A stretch of DNA of 64,000 nucleotides from Rhodeus uyekii (taxonomy: Eukaryota > Chordata > Actinopteri > Cypriniformes > Acheilognathidae). Every line of letters starts with the position of its first letter. Within the stretch, counting starts at the first letter, position 1. Location: positions 1,015,501 through 1,079,500 of the forward strand of contig JAWRVZ010000074.1 of assembly GCA_037043235.1 (NCBI GenBank), given 5' to 3'. The notes beneath the pieces were generated by a model that saw nothing but the letters and a program-made list of their open reading frames with translations, had not been told where the DNA came from and searched no databases. Both the position numbers and the translations under genes were made by a program. Positions 1-11,050 of the stretch are shown here, piece after piece.

Positions 1-428
1 AAAGCGTGTAAATGCGAGATCACAGCAAACATGACACGTTCTGTAAAACAGCTGTTAAAGTCAGTGTGTTAAACAATAATATAATTAAAGAACATGTATA
101 TAAGAGGGATTCCATAGTATATAGTATTTTTTTCATTTTTATTTTTGTGTATGAACAAGCAGCAGCAGCACAGGATTTTAAACAGAGGAATTATAGACTG
201 TTGAATTATAGTATTGTATTATAGTGACTCTTTATGATGAACCTTTATGGTGATCAAAGAGCATAATTTGCGTTAATATGAACACATGTACCCATGCAGT
301 TTATGACGACGTTACACTTAAACTTAATGAATAAATACGGCGTTACTCCGATAGTTTTGTAAATCGTGCAAGTTTTGCATGTTTCATGCAACAGTTTTCA
401 CCGGCTCTTCCAGGCCAGGGTCCAGGCC
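1..428. other. AT-rich stretch without a recognised gene
   Basis: I see no coding pattern, RNA gene or terminal repeat here. The short open frame at 12-224 has ordinary AT-rich composition and no recognisable motif. The direct-repeat element starts near 429. Confidence 0.5.
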
Positions 429-583
429 TGGATTTTATGTTGTGTTTTGTGTGGGGGGCAGTCGACCGCGAGGGGCTGCCGCCATTACTTTCATTTTGAG
501 TTAACGTTTTATTTATCATTAAAGTCTGGTAAATGTCTGCCAGTTCCCGCCTCCTTCCTCCCTGAACGTTCAACATTGTTACA
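429..583 (+). repeat. 5' LTR-like direct repeat
   Basis: This 155-bp repeat begins TGGATTTTATG and ends TTGTTACA, so it has TG...CA ends. It contains ATTAAAG, a plausible variant polyadenylation signal. The partner at 1375-1530 differs by a modest number of substitutions, which suggests an old but recognisable insertion. Confidence 0.6.
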
Positions 584-584
584 C

Positions 585-602
585 TGGTGCCGAAACCCGG
601 GA
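585..602 (+). other. Candidate tRNA primer-binding site
   Basis: TGGTGCCGAAACCCGGGA starts two bases after the left LTR-like repeat ends. Its place and TGG start fit a minus-strand primer site. The tRNA species cannot be assigned safely by eye. Confidence 0.5.
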
Positions 603-1374
603 GGTCGGAGGGACACGCTGTCAAAGAGCCCTCGCTGCCGGGAGGGCTCGCGGTGCTGCGGAGGTCGGTCACCACGAGAGAAGACGAGAGGTCCGTCAGA
701 TGCTGCCCGCGGCGGTGGCGCTGGAGCGCCGAAGGATCGCGTGGGGCGGAGAGCCCTGCCGTGCTCCTGGGTCCTGCCGTCCGTGAGGGAGCGGAGGAGT
801 CGCCCGTTCGCCAGCGCGCCGGAGCCTGCTGCCGTCCGCCGTGAACGGGGACTCGCTGCCGGCTGCCCTCGCAAGGAGTCGTCGTCGCCGGCCGCCAGGA
901 GGCGGAGGAGCGCCAGCCTGTCCACGGATCTGCGGCCAGTGCCATCGCACAGCATCGCGAGGAAGAAGCTCTCGAGCGGTCGATGACAGAGAGGCAGCGT
1001 GTCGGGGAACCGGACCAAGATTTTTTTTTTTCCTTTCTTTTTCCTCTCTCGTCGCTGTCGCTCCTCTTGTCTCCGTTTCCTTTTCCCTCGCCTCGTCTGT
1101 CCTTACCCCCAGGTACCGCGGCCGCCGTGATCGGACACCCCCGGAGGAGGGGGGTGGGAGTAGAGCGCAGACTCGTGGGTACCCCCCGGCCTGCGAAGGG
1201 CGTTGGGGGTATGTGGCGAGCAGGGCGGGGTTGAGGGACCGTGGGAGCGTCACGAGAGCCGGTGGCGTGATTGGTAATGAGCGCCACCTGCGAAGCCACC
1301 GGTGTCTCGTCTCACGGAGGAGCGGAGACTTAAAAGGAGGAGCGATGACAGTGAAGACGAGAGAGGACCAGGCC

Positions 1375-1530
1375 TGGATTTTATGTTGTGTTTTGTGTGG
1401 GCGGCAGTCGACCGTGAGGGGCTGCCGCCATTACTTTCAGTTTGTATTTATGGTTTATTTCATTATTAAAGTCTGGTAAATGTCTGCTGGTTCCTGCCTC
1501 CTTCCTCCCTGAACGTTCAACATTGTTACA
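1375..1530 (+). repeat. 3' LTR-like direct repeat
   Basis: Partner of 429-583, with the same TGGATTTTATG start and CATTGTTACA end. The 3' flank (GATAG...) does not match the flank upstream of the 5' copy, so no target-site duplication could be confirmed. Confidence 0.6.
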
Positions 1531-1714
1531 GATAGCTTTATATATAGATTCCGTACACCTAAGAGCAATTAATAGTTTTGAATAAAAATCTGTAAAAAAA
1601 CAAACAAAAATGAGACCATTGTGGATTGATTTGTTTTATTATAATTTTTGTATGACCAAAATAACCTAGTTGTTTTTATTATATGTTATAGCTATATAGT
1701 GAGGATGTTAAAAA

Positions 1715-2025
1715 CTCACCACATTACATTTACATTTACATTTACTCATTTAGCAGACGCTTTTATCCAAAGCGACTTACAATTTGAGGAATATAGAAGC
1801 AATTTGTCCAAAGGATACAAAAACACATAAGAGCGCTTACAAAACAAAGTTTCAAACATTCTGAATACAAGTAGCACAAGCATGGGGAGTAGAGAAAAGG
1901 GAATTATTATTATTTTTTTTTTTTTGTGAGTGCATGTGTGTGTCATGTTAGGTGCTCATGGAAGAGATGCGTTTTTAGTAGTTTTTTAAACCTCGACAGG
2001 GAATCTGCATTCCGGATGAGGGCAA
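1715..2025 (-). mobile_element. 3' end of an L2-like LINE (family C)
   Basis: Read on the minus strand, this begins with the C-terminal end of a LINE ORF2. The peptide ends LLKTHLFHEHLT followed by a stop, near 1950. A 3' UTR follows, ending in the very common fish motif GTAAGTCGCTTTGGATAAAA and a short (TAAATG)n tail at about 1722-1745. The same peptide end occurs on the plus strand near 62720. Everything upstream of the last roughly 20 codons is missing, so this is a 5'-truncated copy of the kind left by incomplete reverse transcription. Confidence 0.65.
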
Positions 2026-2039
2026 AACAAATTTTTTTT

Positions 2040-2212
2040 TAAATGGCATGTTGTCTCAGATAATGGCAAGTTGTTTCAGATAACGTGCAATTGATCACTA
2101 GGTGTCACCATGGAGACGTTAGTCAGTATAGAGTTTCGAAGCCTCGAAACAATACGGCACATTTGATTCACCTGTTTAAGTGTTTCATGAAGCCTCACTC
2201 TGCCCATCACTA
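2040..2212. mobile_element. hAT-type MITE fragment
   Basis: The right end reads GCCCATCACTA, the reverse complement of TAGTGATGGGC, a terminus typical of short hAT elements in fish. The inner sequence (AAGCCTCGAAACAATACGGC, TTTCATGAAGCC) fits the same kind of element. The left terminus is lost into the neighbouring LINE tail, so no target-site duplication can be checked. An intact element with the related end TAGTGATG lies at 35762-36017. Confidence 0.4.
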
Positions 2213-2440
2213 GTTTTTGGTTCATTGTAGAATAATTCCACAGTGTAAGACAATTATCCAGGTAATAACATTATGGCCAGACAACATGGAAATGAGTGGT
2301 GACTTTTTATGAAGGGTGAATGCTGAGTGGCTGCAGGTGTGGGTGGTTAGTACTCCAGTGATTATGAACAAGTGGGTGGAGTGTAGAGGTCTGATGCTGA
2401 GGGTGTGGCTGACTCAGTGACACTTGCACTTTCTACTGTT

Positions 2441-2640
2441 CCCTTTCAAGGAAACTCGCGCTGCGTCGAGCGCTGTGGGAAAATACTCGCGAAGCACAAT
2501 ATGTAAACTTCCGTCGCGTGACGGTTAGTGACGGTCGCAGGTCGGTGACGTCACAAACCAGGTCATAAAAGAGCGCTGGTAACCCGGAAGCGGCAGCTTT
2601 TGTTGTCTTCGCAAGCACAGTGTCAGAGAGTGTGTGTTGA
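2441..2640 (+). repeat. Left inverted terminal repeat of DIRS copy A
   Basis: The reverse complement of this stretch, including the CCGGAAGCGGCAGC and GTGACGTCAC parts, is found at about 5440-5600. It probably contains the element's promoter, because transcription of the sense genes must begin here, but no TATA box is obvious. Confidence 0.75.
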
Positions 2641-2675
2641 GTGAATTCCCTATCTAGTTTAAAAAACAGGGACCT

Positions 2676-2678
<3 letters not shown>

Positions 2679-2769
<91 letters not shown>
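2679..2769. repeat. (AT)n microsatellite
   Basis: About 45 uninterrupted AT dinucleotides lie immediately before the gag-like ATG of DIRS copy A. The run separates the left terminal repeat from the first gene. Confidence 0.98.
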
Positions 2770-2771
<2 letters not shown>

Positions 2772-3555
2772 GTTGGATCAGACTTTCAAACAGTGCGCGT
2801 CTCCTTGTCCTCGCTATTTCTCGGGGGGAGACACACACTTGTTATGTGTAGTCTGTCTGGGAGCGGAGCATGCTAGGTCAGCGCTCGTGCTCCGCTCCCG
2901 CCTGGTGGTGTTTGACACTGAGACCGACCAGGCTCGCGTTCCCCAGGGCTCAGGTCCCGCAGCAGCTGAGGCTCTGATTCTGCGGTTAGCCAGGCAGCGG
3001 CATGTCTCCACACCACCACCCTGCTTCAGGCTTACCAAGCAGAATTGCTGGCGAACCTCGACGAGGGCGGAGGCATAGGTCCTCAGGCTCTGGCAGAACT
3101 ATGCAAAGCCACAGACCTCTCTCTCTGGGCCACCAGGGAAATGGCCACCTCTATTGGTCGTTCCATGGCAGCCTGTGTGGCCACGGAGAGGCACCTATGG
3201 TTAAATTTGACTTCTTTGAAGGACAAAGAGAAACATTTTATGCTGGACACCCCTCTGTCACCTTCTGGGCTTTTCAGTAAAAACGGTCGTCGAGAAGTTC
3301 CAGGAGACGGCAAAGCAACAGGTGGCGTTCAACATACTCTTGCCTCGTCGGCCTCAACCTGGGGCTGTGAGCCAGCCACAATCCCAGGCCTCCTTATACG
3401 CCCAGTGGGCCGCTCAAAGGCAGAGCGTCTTAACCCGCCAACCTCCCCAGAAAACCTGGGGCTCGGGCAGGCGCTCCCAGCCACAGTCTTCTGGCAGGAG
3501 GACGGATCTGAGGACCATCATCCTCGCCAAGAAGGCTACCTCGAAGAAGCTCTGA
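2770..3555 (+). pseudogene. DIRS gag-like gene, frameshifted (copy A)
   Basis: The ATG at 2770 opens a Cys/His-rich N-terminus with CxxC-type spacing followed by GAEHARSALV. This matches the gag-like N-terminus of DIRS copy E on the minus strand near 50200. A frameshift near 3045-3078 moves the reading to a second frame carrying the conserved core (LLANLDEGGGIGPQAL, then RSMAACVATERHLWLNL and LSPSGLF at 3045-3281). Another shift leads to a Gln/Pro/Arg-rich C-terminus (3322-3555). Comparable core motifs occur in copies C and E. DIRS gag-like proteins are assumed to package element RNA. The two frame changes make this copy nonfunctional. Confidence 0.7.
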
Positions 3556-3561
3556 TGCCAG

Positions 3562-4612
3562 ATGCGTCAGGCCTCTTGGAGGCGTCCCTCCTCAGTTGCC
3601 ACCCTCAGGAGATCGCACCCTCCATGGATGGTCCTAGAGCATTCACTTCAGGCGTTCCCCAGAAAACCGGGTTTGAAGAAAACAAAACCTTCTTGTTTCA
3701 ATGGAGTTTTACCCACATTGGTGGACCACGAGGAGGCTCTGGTAATGGTGCAGGAGCAAGACTCCCTACTGAGGAAAAGGGCCATAGAACATGTACCCCT
3801 CTCAAACAGAGAGTCAGGCTTTTACAGCCGTTACTTCCTTGTTCCAAAGGAGGATGGAGGATTGCAACCCATCCTGGATTTGCGCCTTCTGAATCGCTTG
3901 GTCATGAAGCTGAAATTCAAGATGCTGACATTGAAACAAATAGTGACGCAGATCAGGTCCGAGGACTGGTTCGTCACTATCAATCTAAAGGACGCATAAT
4001 TCCATCCTTCCACAGCACAGGAAGTACCTCAGGTTCGCCTTTGGAGGGAAGGCGTACCAATATCAAGTACTTCTACAGTATTCGACCTGGCTTTATCACC
4101 CTGCACTTTCACGAAATGCATGGACGCAGCGCTAACACCGTTGTGTCTCCAAGGCATAAGAGTATTACATTACATCGACGACTGGCTGATTCTGTCCCAG
4201 TCGCCACAGTTAGCGGTTCAGCATCGAGATGTTGTTCTCGCACACATGAGAGTGCTGGGGTTGAGGTTGAACGCGAAGAAGAGTGTGCTTTCTCCTCTTC
4301 AAAGAACCACCTTCCTAGGCGTTATATGGGACTCGGTTTCAATGACGGCGCGGCTATCCCCCGCCCACATCAATTCGATTCGATCCTGTCAACCATGAAG
4401 AAAGTCAAAATAGGCCAGTCCATCACTGTAAAACACTTTCAGGGAGTGCCAGGCCTCATGGCAGCAGCTTCCAGCGCCATCCCGTTCGGACTGCTACACA
4501 TGAGGCCATTACAGTGGTGGCTCAGAACCAGAGGGTTTTCCCTGAGGGGCAACCCTTTCCGCACTATCAAGGTCACGCGGCGATGCCTACGTGCCTTGGA
4601 TATGTGGAAGAA
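3562..4612 (+). pseudogene. DIRS reverse transcriptase, broken (copy A)
   Basis: The frame starting at 3562 gives YFLVPKEDGGLQPILDLRLL and then FVTINLKDA, with the first catalytic Asp in the INL segment. A TAA stop at 3997-3999 follows. The same frame resumes after the stop and contains YIDDWLILSQ, the catalytic YxDD box, in the segment 4120-4398, ending in a second stop. A frameshift then leads to KIGQSITVKHFQG and RPLQWWLRTRG (to about 4612), which belong to the RT connection region. The intact copy E continues here into RNase H with catalytic Asp and Glu residues. In copy A that part is missing and the sequence jumps to the recombinase. Confidence 0.8.
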
Positions 4613-4622
4613 ACCCTACTCC

Positions 4623-5266
4623 TGGGGTTGTCCCAGGCACCTTTTGAACCTTTGGATGAGGTTCCTCTAAAATTCCTCACTTTGAAAACTTTGTTCTTAT
4701 TAGCTACAACATCGCTAAAGAGAGTTGGGGATCTACATGTGCTCTCTGTAGCTCCCTCCTGCCTTGAGTTTGCGCCTGGGATGGTAAAAGCCTTTCTCCA
4801 TCCCAGGCCAGGCTATGTGCCCAAAGTGCCTACTCATGTGGCCAGGTCTATCATGCTGCAGGCCTTTTGCCCTCCCCCCTTCGGTGACCAGGACCAGGAA
4901 TTTAAAAACAAGGTCTGTCCAGTGCGAGCACTGGACACTTACGTCCACAGGTCTGCCCCTTGGCGTAAGTCAGACCAGTTGTTTGTTTGCTTTGGGACCC
5001 CCAAGGGGGCCCCAGCATCCAAACCCACATTAAGCAGGTGGATAGTTGAGGCTATCACCCTGGCTTATGAGTCGGCCCGATCCCCCTCGCCTCTGAGGGT
5101 TCGAGTCCACTCTACTAGGAGCCTGGCTGCCTATAAGGCCCTCATATCAAGTGTGTCTTTATCTGATGTTTGTGATGTGACGGGTTGGTCTTCCCCGCAT
5201 ACTTTTCTGAGGTTATACCAGCTTGACCTCTATTCCGCTCCGCGAACACGGGTCCTCTCGCAGTGA
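4623..5266 (+). pseudogene. DIRS tyrosine recombinase, N-terminally deleted (copy A)
   Basis: The frame ending at 5266 carries the catalytic half of a tyrosine recombinase: the first Arg in SLKRVGDLHVLS, the HxxR box as HSTRS (His codon at 5108) and the nucleophile Tyr in FLRLYQLDL about 36 residues later. In DIRS elements this enzyme inserts the circular DNA copy by site-specific recombination in place of a DDE integrase. The open frame itself extends back to 4514, but the residues before about 4623 derive from the RT region in the wrong frame. The SAM-like N-terminal domain seen in copy E is absent, so the enzyme cannot be complete. Confidence 0.8.
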
Positions 5267-5317
5267 GCTACGAGACACTCGTCGGCCTTCATCACTGAGG
5301 TGGCGTTGGTATATCGT

Positions 5318-5662
5318 TCCCCAAAGCACTCGACGCAGCGCGAGTTCCCTTGAAAGGATACGTCTCAGGTTACGTATGTAACCATAGTTCCCTGAAAGGG
5401 AACGAGACGCTGCATCTTTGGCCTCGGCTCCTTGCACCTTCCGGGCTTGCTCAGACACCTCTAAGCTGCCGCTTCCGGGTTACCGGCGCTCTTTTATGAC
5501 CTGGTTTGTGACGTCACCGACCTGCGACCGTCACTCACACACGTGACGGAAGTTTACATATTGAGCTTCGCGAGACAGCGCTCGAGTATTTCCCCAAAGC
5601 GCTCGTCGCAGCGTCTCGTTCCCTCTCAGGGAACTATGGTTACATACGTAACCTGAGACGTT
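5318..5662. repeat. Internal complementary region and right terminus of DIRS copy A
   Basis: The stretch 5318-5358 is complementary to the left end (2441-2480). The stretch 5361-5416 is complementary to the right end (5609-5659). The two meet at about 5359-5361, as if the outer ends had been joined and inverted. The part between, about 5440-5600, is the right inverted terminal repeat. This is the diagnostic DIRS arrangement, thought to template completion of the circular intermediate. Confidence 0.8.
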
Positions 5663-7019
5663 TCTGTCTATGGGAGCACATTACAAAAAATAATCAAAAC
5701 TTAGAGTATATGTACTACTAGAGTGTATATATCGGTCACGAGAATACTGATAACACAATAATAAAAGCAATCTATAGAAAGAATCTATAGAATGCTTGAA
5801 ATGGGAAATTTATTTGAACCAAATCAAATATTCTCTGATTTTATAATTCTCAAACGTGGATCTTTATAATGTGACCGCAATAATGAAAGGACAAGCCATG
5901 CGAGTAAAAATCTCAATCTGCTTGAGGAATTAAAATGTAAAAATTTAAAATTTATTTAAAATTAAAATTAAACTGTGATAATGTCCGACAATTTTCCATT
6001 AAAGCTCATAATTTTCATTAGCCTCTTTAAACTTTAGTAAAGTATCTATCTGGGTCTGATGGAGGCCTGTTGTGATTGATTAAAAATTAGTCAATACTGC
6101 CCTGAGCAAAAAAAAGAGAGAAAAAATGAAAAGAGCTTAATGTACTTGCAATTTTGTTAGTGTCCATGACCTTCCCATCACCCATTAAGTCTTGACATGT
6201 GGTATGGGTCGATAAATAAGAAATTTGTCGTGAGATAGTTTGAAAAGACTAGGCCTTAAAGCGTTTAGATAAAATTGACCTTTTTTCAATGACAATTTTA
6301 GTTTTCTGCAGTAAATGAGAAAAGGTAGAATTATAGCACCCTAACTAGAAAAGCAATAATGCAATATTTATTGCCATCTAAATTCCTCAATTGTGAACAG
6401 TGATTCATTTTAATTTCAGAAGTTTTATTCAGAACTGTGAGACGAATATCTCATGATGACTGACCCTAAAAAGCCTTTAGCATAAAAACAAAACAAAAAA
6501 AACACCTGCAGCTCAGATGTATTTCCACTTTTTTTCATTCCTCAAAAACCTTCCTTAAATCTCCACAAAATGCAAATAAGGTCAGCCTTTTGGAATTTTA
6601 AGCCCCTTGGCAAAATAAAACTAATTTTTGATCTTTTGTTTGCAGCTAAACATCAACCAGCGTTTTTTCCAAACTGATTTAAAAGGTGCCCATCTCATCT
6701 CTGGATCACTTTGTAGTTGATGAGACATGTTTGAAAGAGTTATCTACCTGAATGGGACCCTGAAAAGGCAATTTATTTTCCTGTGATTCACAATTCTTCT
6801 TGTTTATAGCATCAGAATGAGTTTCAATACTTGAATAGGAATCACATTCTAATTTGTCCAAAGCTTGTTAGAAAGAGATTAAACTGTGCTCTGTTCATTC
6901 AACAAACAACGTAAATAACAGGGCCAGAGGGACAGATATAATCATAAACACTTTGTATTAAACTACTTTTCCATGATGTTTTGAAAAACCCTCTTTAATG
7001 TCTAAAAAAAAAAAAACAA

Positions 7020-7054
<35 letters not shown>

Positions 7055-8518
7055 TGCACACAAACAAATACAAAAAACAACATCAACACAAATGCATTTT
7101 GGACATGCCTTTTCTTACACATTTAACTATAATATCTTCATACGTACTTTGTTGGTTTTATTCACAAATAAAATAAAGCAAAGATAAGGCTTACTCAAGC
7201 TGACATTTATGAATAGTACCTTATCCTGTTCATCGTTTCATCGTTGAAATGATTAATTGTTTTCATCGTTTAAACTCACTCAAACTTAACTTGTATACAA
7301 CTCAAACATTTCCAATCATGTGATATTGCTTTATAAATTTATAATCTCAATGCCACAAAAATGAGGTAAAATTTATGAAACCAATACCATTGTTAATGTC
7401 ATGCTAATGTTTAGATCACTGGATATTGCTTGTAATTTCAAATGGTCTACATATTTTGTCTTCCTGTAAACAGATTTGTAGCTTTTGTCTTCCATGTGTA
7501 ATGGCAAATCGTACTTAAACTGTAATTTCTGAGCAAACATATTAGTGATGCAGGTTTTATTTGTAAATATGAAGTGAAAGAGATGGTGAAACTTCAATTG
7601 AACTACTTAGCTCCTAACTTTTTCCGCACACACATGAAGCAAATGTGATTTTGCAGCTTACATTTCATGATGTTGCTTATGCAACACTTGAGATCATCTG
7701 TCATCAACTGTCAATAGAATTGGTGGGATTACATGCATCAGATCCTCAAAAACTGTCAACTTAAAAAAAAAATGAATTAAAAACTTGAAGATGAAAATAG
7801 GTTAGGTTCATATTTGAAGCTCCTTTAATACTAAACACTTTTCTCCTTTTCTTTTAGGTGGCAAAAGCAAGAAGAATTCTGTTTTATCGCCCTCTTTGTT
7901 CTTTGTGGCTGTAGAGTCGAGATGTTACCAACAAAAATTAAATCCCCCTTTGCTTTAAAAAAAAAAATTCTGAAGGACCATGAAAGGCAAAGTTGGAGCT
8001 CACTGTCTGTTTACTGAGCTATTATGTGATGCTGCACAGCTGCAGCTTCAATTTCACCTTGGCATGTCACTACAATGGGCAGAAACGGTACTGCAAATAT
8101 TTGTCACCGAAGTTGGAGAAAGAAATATCACTTAAAGTGCTGTCTAACAAAACCAACATTATTTCAAATGTTTTCAGTAGAAAATTAATTCTGCAGAACT
8201 CCTCAAAAGAGAGGTCACAAAGAAAAGCTGAGAACAGAAATATTGATTGCACTTGCAAAAGTGTGGTAATGTCTTTCAGACAGCTTAGACGAGAAATGAG
8301 AATGTTTTCTTTGAAAGAACTTCACTGGTGCTAGAGCAGCTTTTACACGTGAAAGCACAATAGATCACGGCTGAAATATAGACAGAGTTGTTTTAAAGTT
8401 TTTTATATAAAGATATAAAACTTTATGGATACAAAAGAAAAGCTGCAAGTTCAGATCAAAAAAGTGATGTAAGAGACAGAACACAAAAACTTTTAGCATA
8501 CTGATTTAACCCAATATA
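5663..8518. other. AT-rich region, no gene recognised; contains a (CA)n tract
   Basis: About 2.9 kb without a recognisable gene or element boundary. A (CA)n microsatellite lies at about 7022-7051. A plus-strand open frame at 7993-8334 (113 codons) has a hydrophobic start and many Lys and Ser, but no motif I can identify and no splice-site or neighbour support. I treat it as chance. Confidence 0.5.
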
Positions 8519-9443
8519 TTGACAACCACTTCTAGGCATGGTGTGGGATTCAACAACGATGCAGGCATGTCTGTCTCTTGCTCATATCGAATTGATTCTC
8601 ACGGTCGCAGACAAGATAAAGCTAGGCCATTCACTAATTGTCAAACATGTTCAGAGACTGTTGTGTCTGATGGCAGCTGTATCCAGCGTGATACCTTTTG
8701 CTCGGCCATACAGGAGGCCCTTGCGGTGGTGGTTCAAGACAAAGGGATTTTTCCCTGCATGATCAAGGTTATGAGCAGGTGTATATGCACCTTGATGATA
8801 TGGAGGAAACCTTGGTTCACAAGTTAAATGGTATGAGTATTTGGCATGCTGACCAAGGAGAGGGCTCCGAGCTCTGTATTTAGCCCGAACCCAGAGCACT
8901 CCAACCGGATCCCTGGTTGTGACATGAACAGTGTGAGGAGTCGGGGTGGTGGGGGGATGCTGGAAACTGTTGAGAGATATAGGTGAGATGTATAGATATT
9001 TAGATACAGGTGCCTTGGCCATGTCTTAACACTTTTGCTCCCGATTGCTCTGCTCCCAGCAGTTTAGGAAAGGGTCTACCAGGACAAAATAAGTCTACTA
9101 TTACTAAGGCCATATTGTCCGAAATGAGTGCAGTTCTTGAACCCAGTGTCCTTCCTTGACGGTTCTCCCTTGGAGGTTCTGACTGCTCCACTGCCATACT
9201 TCCTGTTAACTTGTGATCAACTTGCTTCAACCTAGTAGAAGCTGACAATGTTTGGTCTGAGTGCTCTTTATGGCTTCCTAGTCATGACTTGCCTGTGACG
9301 TTCTGTCACAATATCATTGTACTGAGTTCACACACATGCTTCAGATGCAATCATGCATAGACTTCCCCAAAGCGCCTTTTACACAGCGTCTTGTTCTCTT
9401 CTCAGGGAACAAGGCTTACGGATGTAACTTGAGATGATTTTCT
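8519..9443 (+). pseudogene. DIRS retrotransposon fragment (copy B)
   Basis: The segment 8538-8762 encodes a decayed RT connection region (VWDSTTMQA, KIKLGHSLIVKHVQR, RPLRWWFKTKGFF) that aligns with WDSVSMTARL and VKIGQSITVKHFQG of copy A. It continues through a frameshift to about 8820 (IWRKPWF). The far end (about 9361-9443), CCCCAAAGCGC to TCTCAGGGAACAAGG to TGTAACTTGAGATG, is a diverged form of the right terminus of copy A. The RT start, RNase H and most of the recombinase are missing or unrecognisable. Confidence 0.6.
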
Positions 9444-10161
9444 GATATTATTATGTGAAGTTTAGCTGAATGACCTGAAGAGTTCCTAGTTAACAAGAGG
9501 ATGTGTGTTAATAATTACCGTTCCCAGGTCAAAACACAAGGAAGCTGTGGCATCTATTAAGGACTACAAAACCCAGTCTTCTTGAGATAGCAGTTGCAGC
9601 TGATCAGACTGGCAGCAGGGTCTAGTAGAAGGTATGAGAGAATGGTAAAAGGTGTGTGAAACAGAAAAGATAAAGTTGTTTTGTTGTGAGCTAAAGAGAC
9701 TTAGCTCAAAATGACCATGGTTTCAGCATTATTGCCATAAGTGGGCTTGCTGTATTACTCGATGACCCTACGAAGTTCTTCAACGTTTAAAGCAATTGTT
9801 CACACAAAAATGAAAATTAATTCTAGCAGTATATATTTTTGTGTATTTTTATTCTTATTTACTGTTCAGCTGTAACTTAAAGAATATTTATTTTGAATAT
9901 TATATATGTATATTATTTTAGAAATTATTTCAGTTCACAGTCAACTAAAGTCAGTTAACTTGCTATATTACATTTTTTTTATTTTAAGTTATCTAAACTA
10001 GTAAGTCTTAGTTATTGTAACAGAATATTGTTTCTGAAAACGCTTCATCGTTTCATTGTTGTATATTTTCTCTTTTTGCTTTATTTTGACAAAAAAATTC
10101 CAAACAAAGCCACAGCAGAACAGGGTTGATCGTCTACGAGCAGCTCAGCAGCATTTTCACA
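9444..10161. other. No gene recognised
   Basis: AT-rich sequence between a DIRS remnant and a solo LTR. I see no open frame, terminal repeat or RNA motif that I can support. Confidence 0.5.
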
Positions 10162-10166
10162 GACAG

Positions 10167-10947
10167 TGTGAAATTAGAAGGACGAGGACCCAATTGCAGG
10201 TAGAGGACTGGTCTTTATTAGAAAAATAAAACAAAATGCAAACGAAACAACCCCGAGGGGGCAAACAAGACAACATTAAACTTGGCTAGAATAAACTGGG
10301 CTAGGACTGATCACGACTTGACACAAGGAAAGACAACGCAACGACACAGGACAAACACGGGGAGATTAAGGCAAACACGGGGAGATTAAGTAGACAGGAG
10401 GAAGGCAATTGATGAAAAACACAGCTGGAATAAAATCAAACTAATGACAATGAAACAAGACGGGCGGGGTTACAGACAAGACATGAACATGCAGTCAATT
10501 AAACAAAGACGACGCGCAGCTGGTGACAACCAAACTGCGCGTGACAAAACACAACAAGAACGCACGCGGCCGATGGGACACGAACCGCGTGCCAAACATA
10601 AACACACGGAAGAGAGGAGGCGCGGCTCGCGCAAGGCTTGAAACCGCGCCCACTCACATGACATAGAGCTCGCAAGAACGAGTAAAATCACCTGTTCTTA
10701 CGAGCTCACGACAAGGACGAACACACGAGTTATGAATGTCCGAATCCCGACACAAACCGAAACTAAACAAGACCAGTCTCGTTATCAGACATCATAACCC
10801 GCACATAAGACGTTACAGACAAGCGCGCACATGGCTCGAATCCTCAAAGCCGCGCGCACACACATTAAACACGAGACATTATGGTAGTGTCAGAGCTCTG
10901 CCACACAACCAAGAAGTGACTAGACCGAATGTGGCAGAACCCTGACA
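10167..10947 (-). mobile_element. Solo LTR, 781 bp, with 5-bp target duplication
   Basis: On the minus strand it begins TGTCAGGGTTCTGCC and ends TAATTTCACA, giving TG...CA ends. AATAAAG (polyadenylation signal) lies about 50 bp before the end. It is flanked by the perfect 5-bp duplication GACAG (10162-10166 and 10948-10952), the length made by many retroviral-type integrases. No internal genes accompany it, so it is a solo LTR left by recombination between two LTRs. The start sequence is shared with the LTR pieces at 53580-53644 and 57505-57826. Confidence 0.75.
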
Positions 10948-11050
10948 GACAGGGCCTAAGTTATGCCAGGACTAAGCCTTAGTTTAAGACATTTAAGTAA
11001 CTTTTGTAAAGATGCCATTGGGGAAAAATTTAACTGGTGTACACAATTGC

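Larger units (their letters stand above)
429..1530 (+). mobile_element. Small non-autonomous LTR-retrotransposon-like element (TRIM-like)
   Basis: Two near-identical direct repeats (429-583 and 1375-1530) flank about 790 bp of very GC-rich sequence. One base after the first repeat comes TGGTGCCGAAACCCGGGA (585-602), which has the position and TGG start of a retroviral-type tRNA primer-binding site. A purine-rich stretch (about 1353-1367) precedes the second repeat, as a polypurine tract would. There is no gag or pol, so it would depend on an autonomous relative. The many open frames inside run on both strands and reflect GC content, not coding. I found no clear target-site duplication, so the outer limits are approximate: similarity of the repeats begins a few bases earlier, at CCAGGCC. 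Part of the internal region recurs in altered order at 32196-32575. Confidence 0.6.
2438..5662 (+). mobile_element. DIRS-like tyrosine-recombinase retrotransposon, degenerate (copy A)
   Basis: The order is inverted terminal repeat, gag-like region, reverse transcriptase, tyrosine recombinase, internal complementary region and second inverted repeat. It has no LTRs and no integrase. The left ITR (about 2450-2640) matches the reverse complement of about 5440-5600. The sequence at 5318-5416 is the reverse complement of the two outer ends joined together, the hallmark of DIRS elements, which replicate through a circle. The trinucleotide GTT borders both ends (2438-2440 and 5660-5662). The element is only about 3.2 kb because the RNase H domain and the recombinase N-terminus are deleted. 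Frameshifts and stops break all its genes, so it is dead. Confidence 0.85.

Noticed and set aside
343..1299. Long minus-strand open frame (318 codons), with several overlapping frames on both strands
   Set aside because: It lies in the GC-rich interior of an LTR-like element, where stop codons are rare. No motif is present, and composition explains the open frames.
2641..2770. Start of an open frame reading Tyr-Ile repeats before the gag-like Met
   Set aside because: It is translation of the (AT)n microsatellite. The likely gag start is the ATG at 2770.
7993..8334. Possible small host protein (113 codons)
   Set aside because: No recognisable domain, no splice signals or neighbours that support a gene, and AT-rich composition like the flanks.
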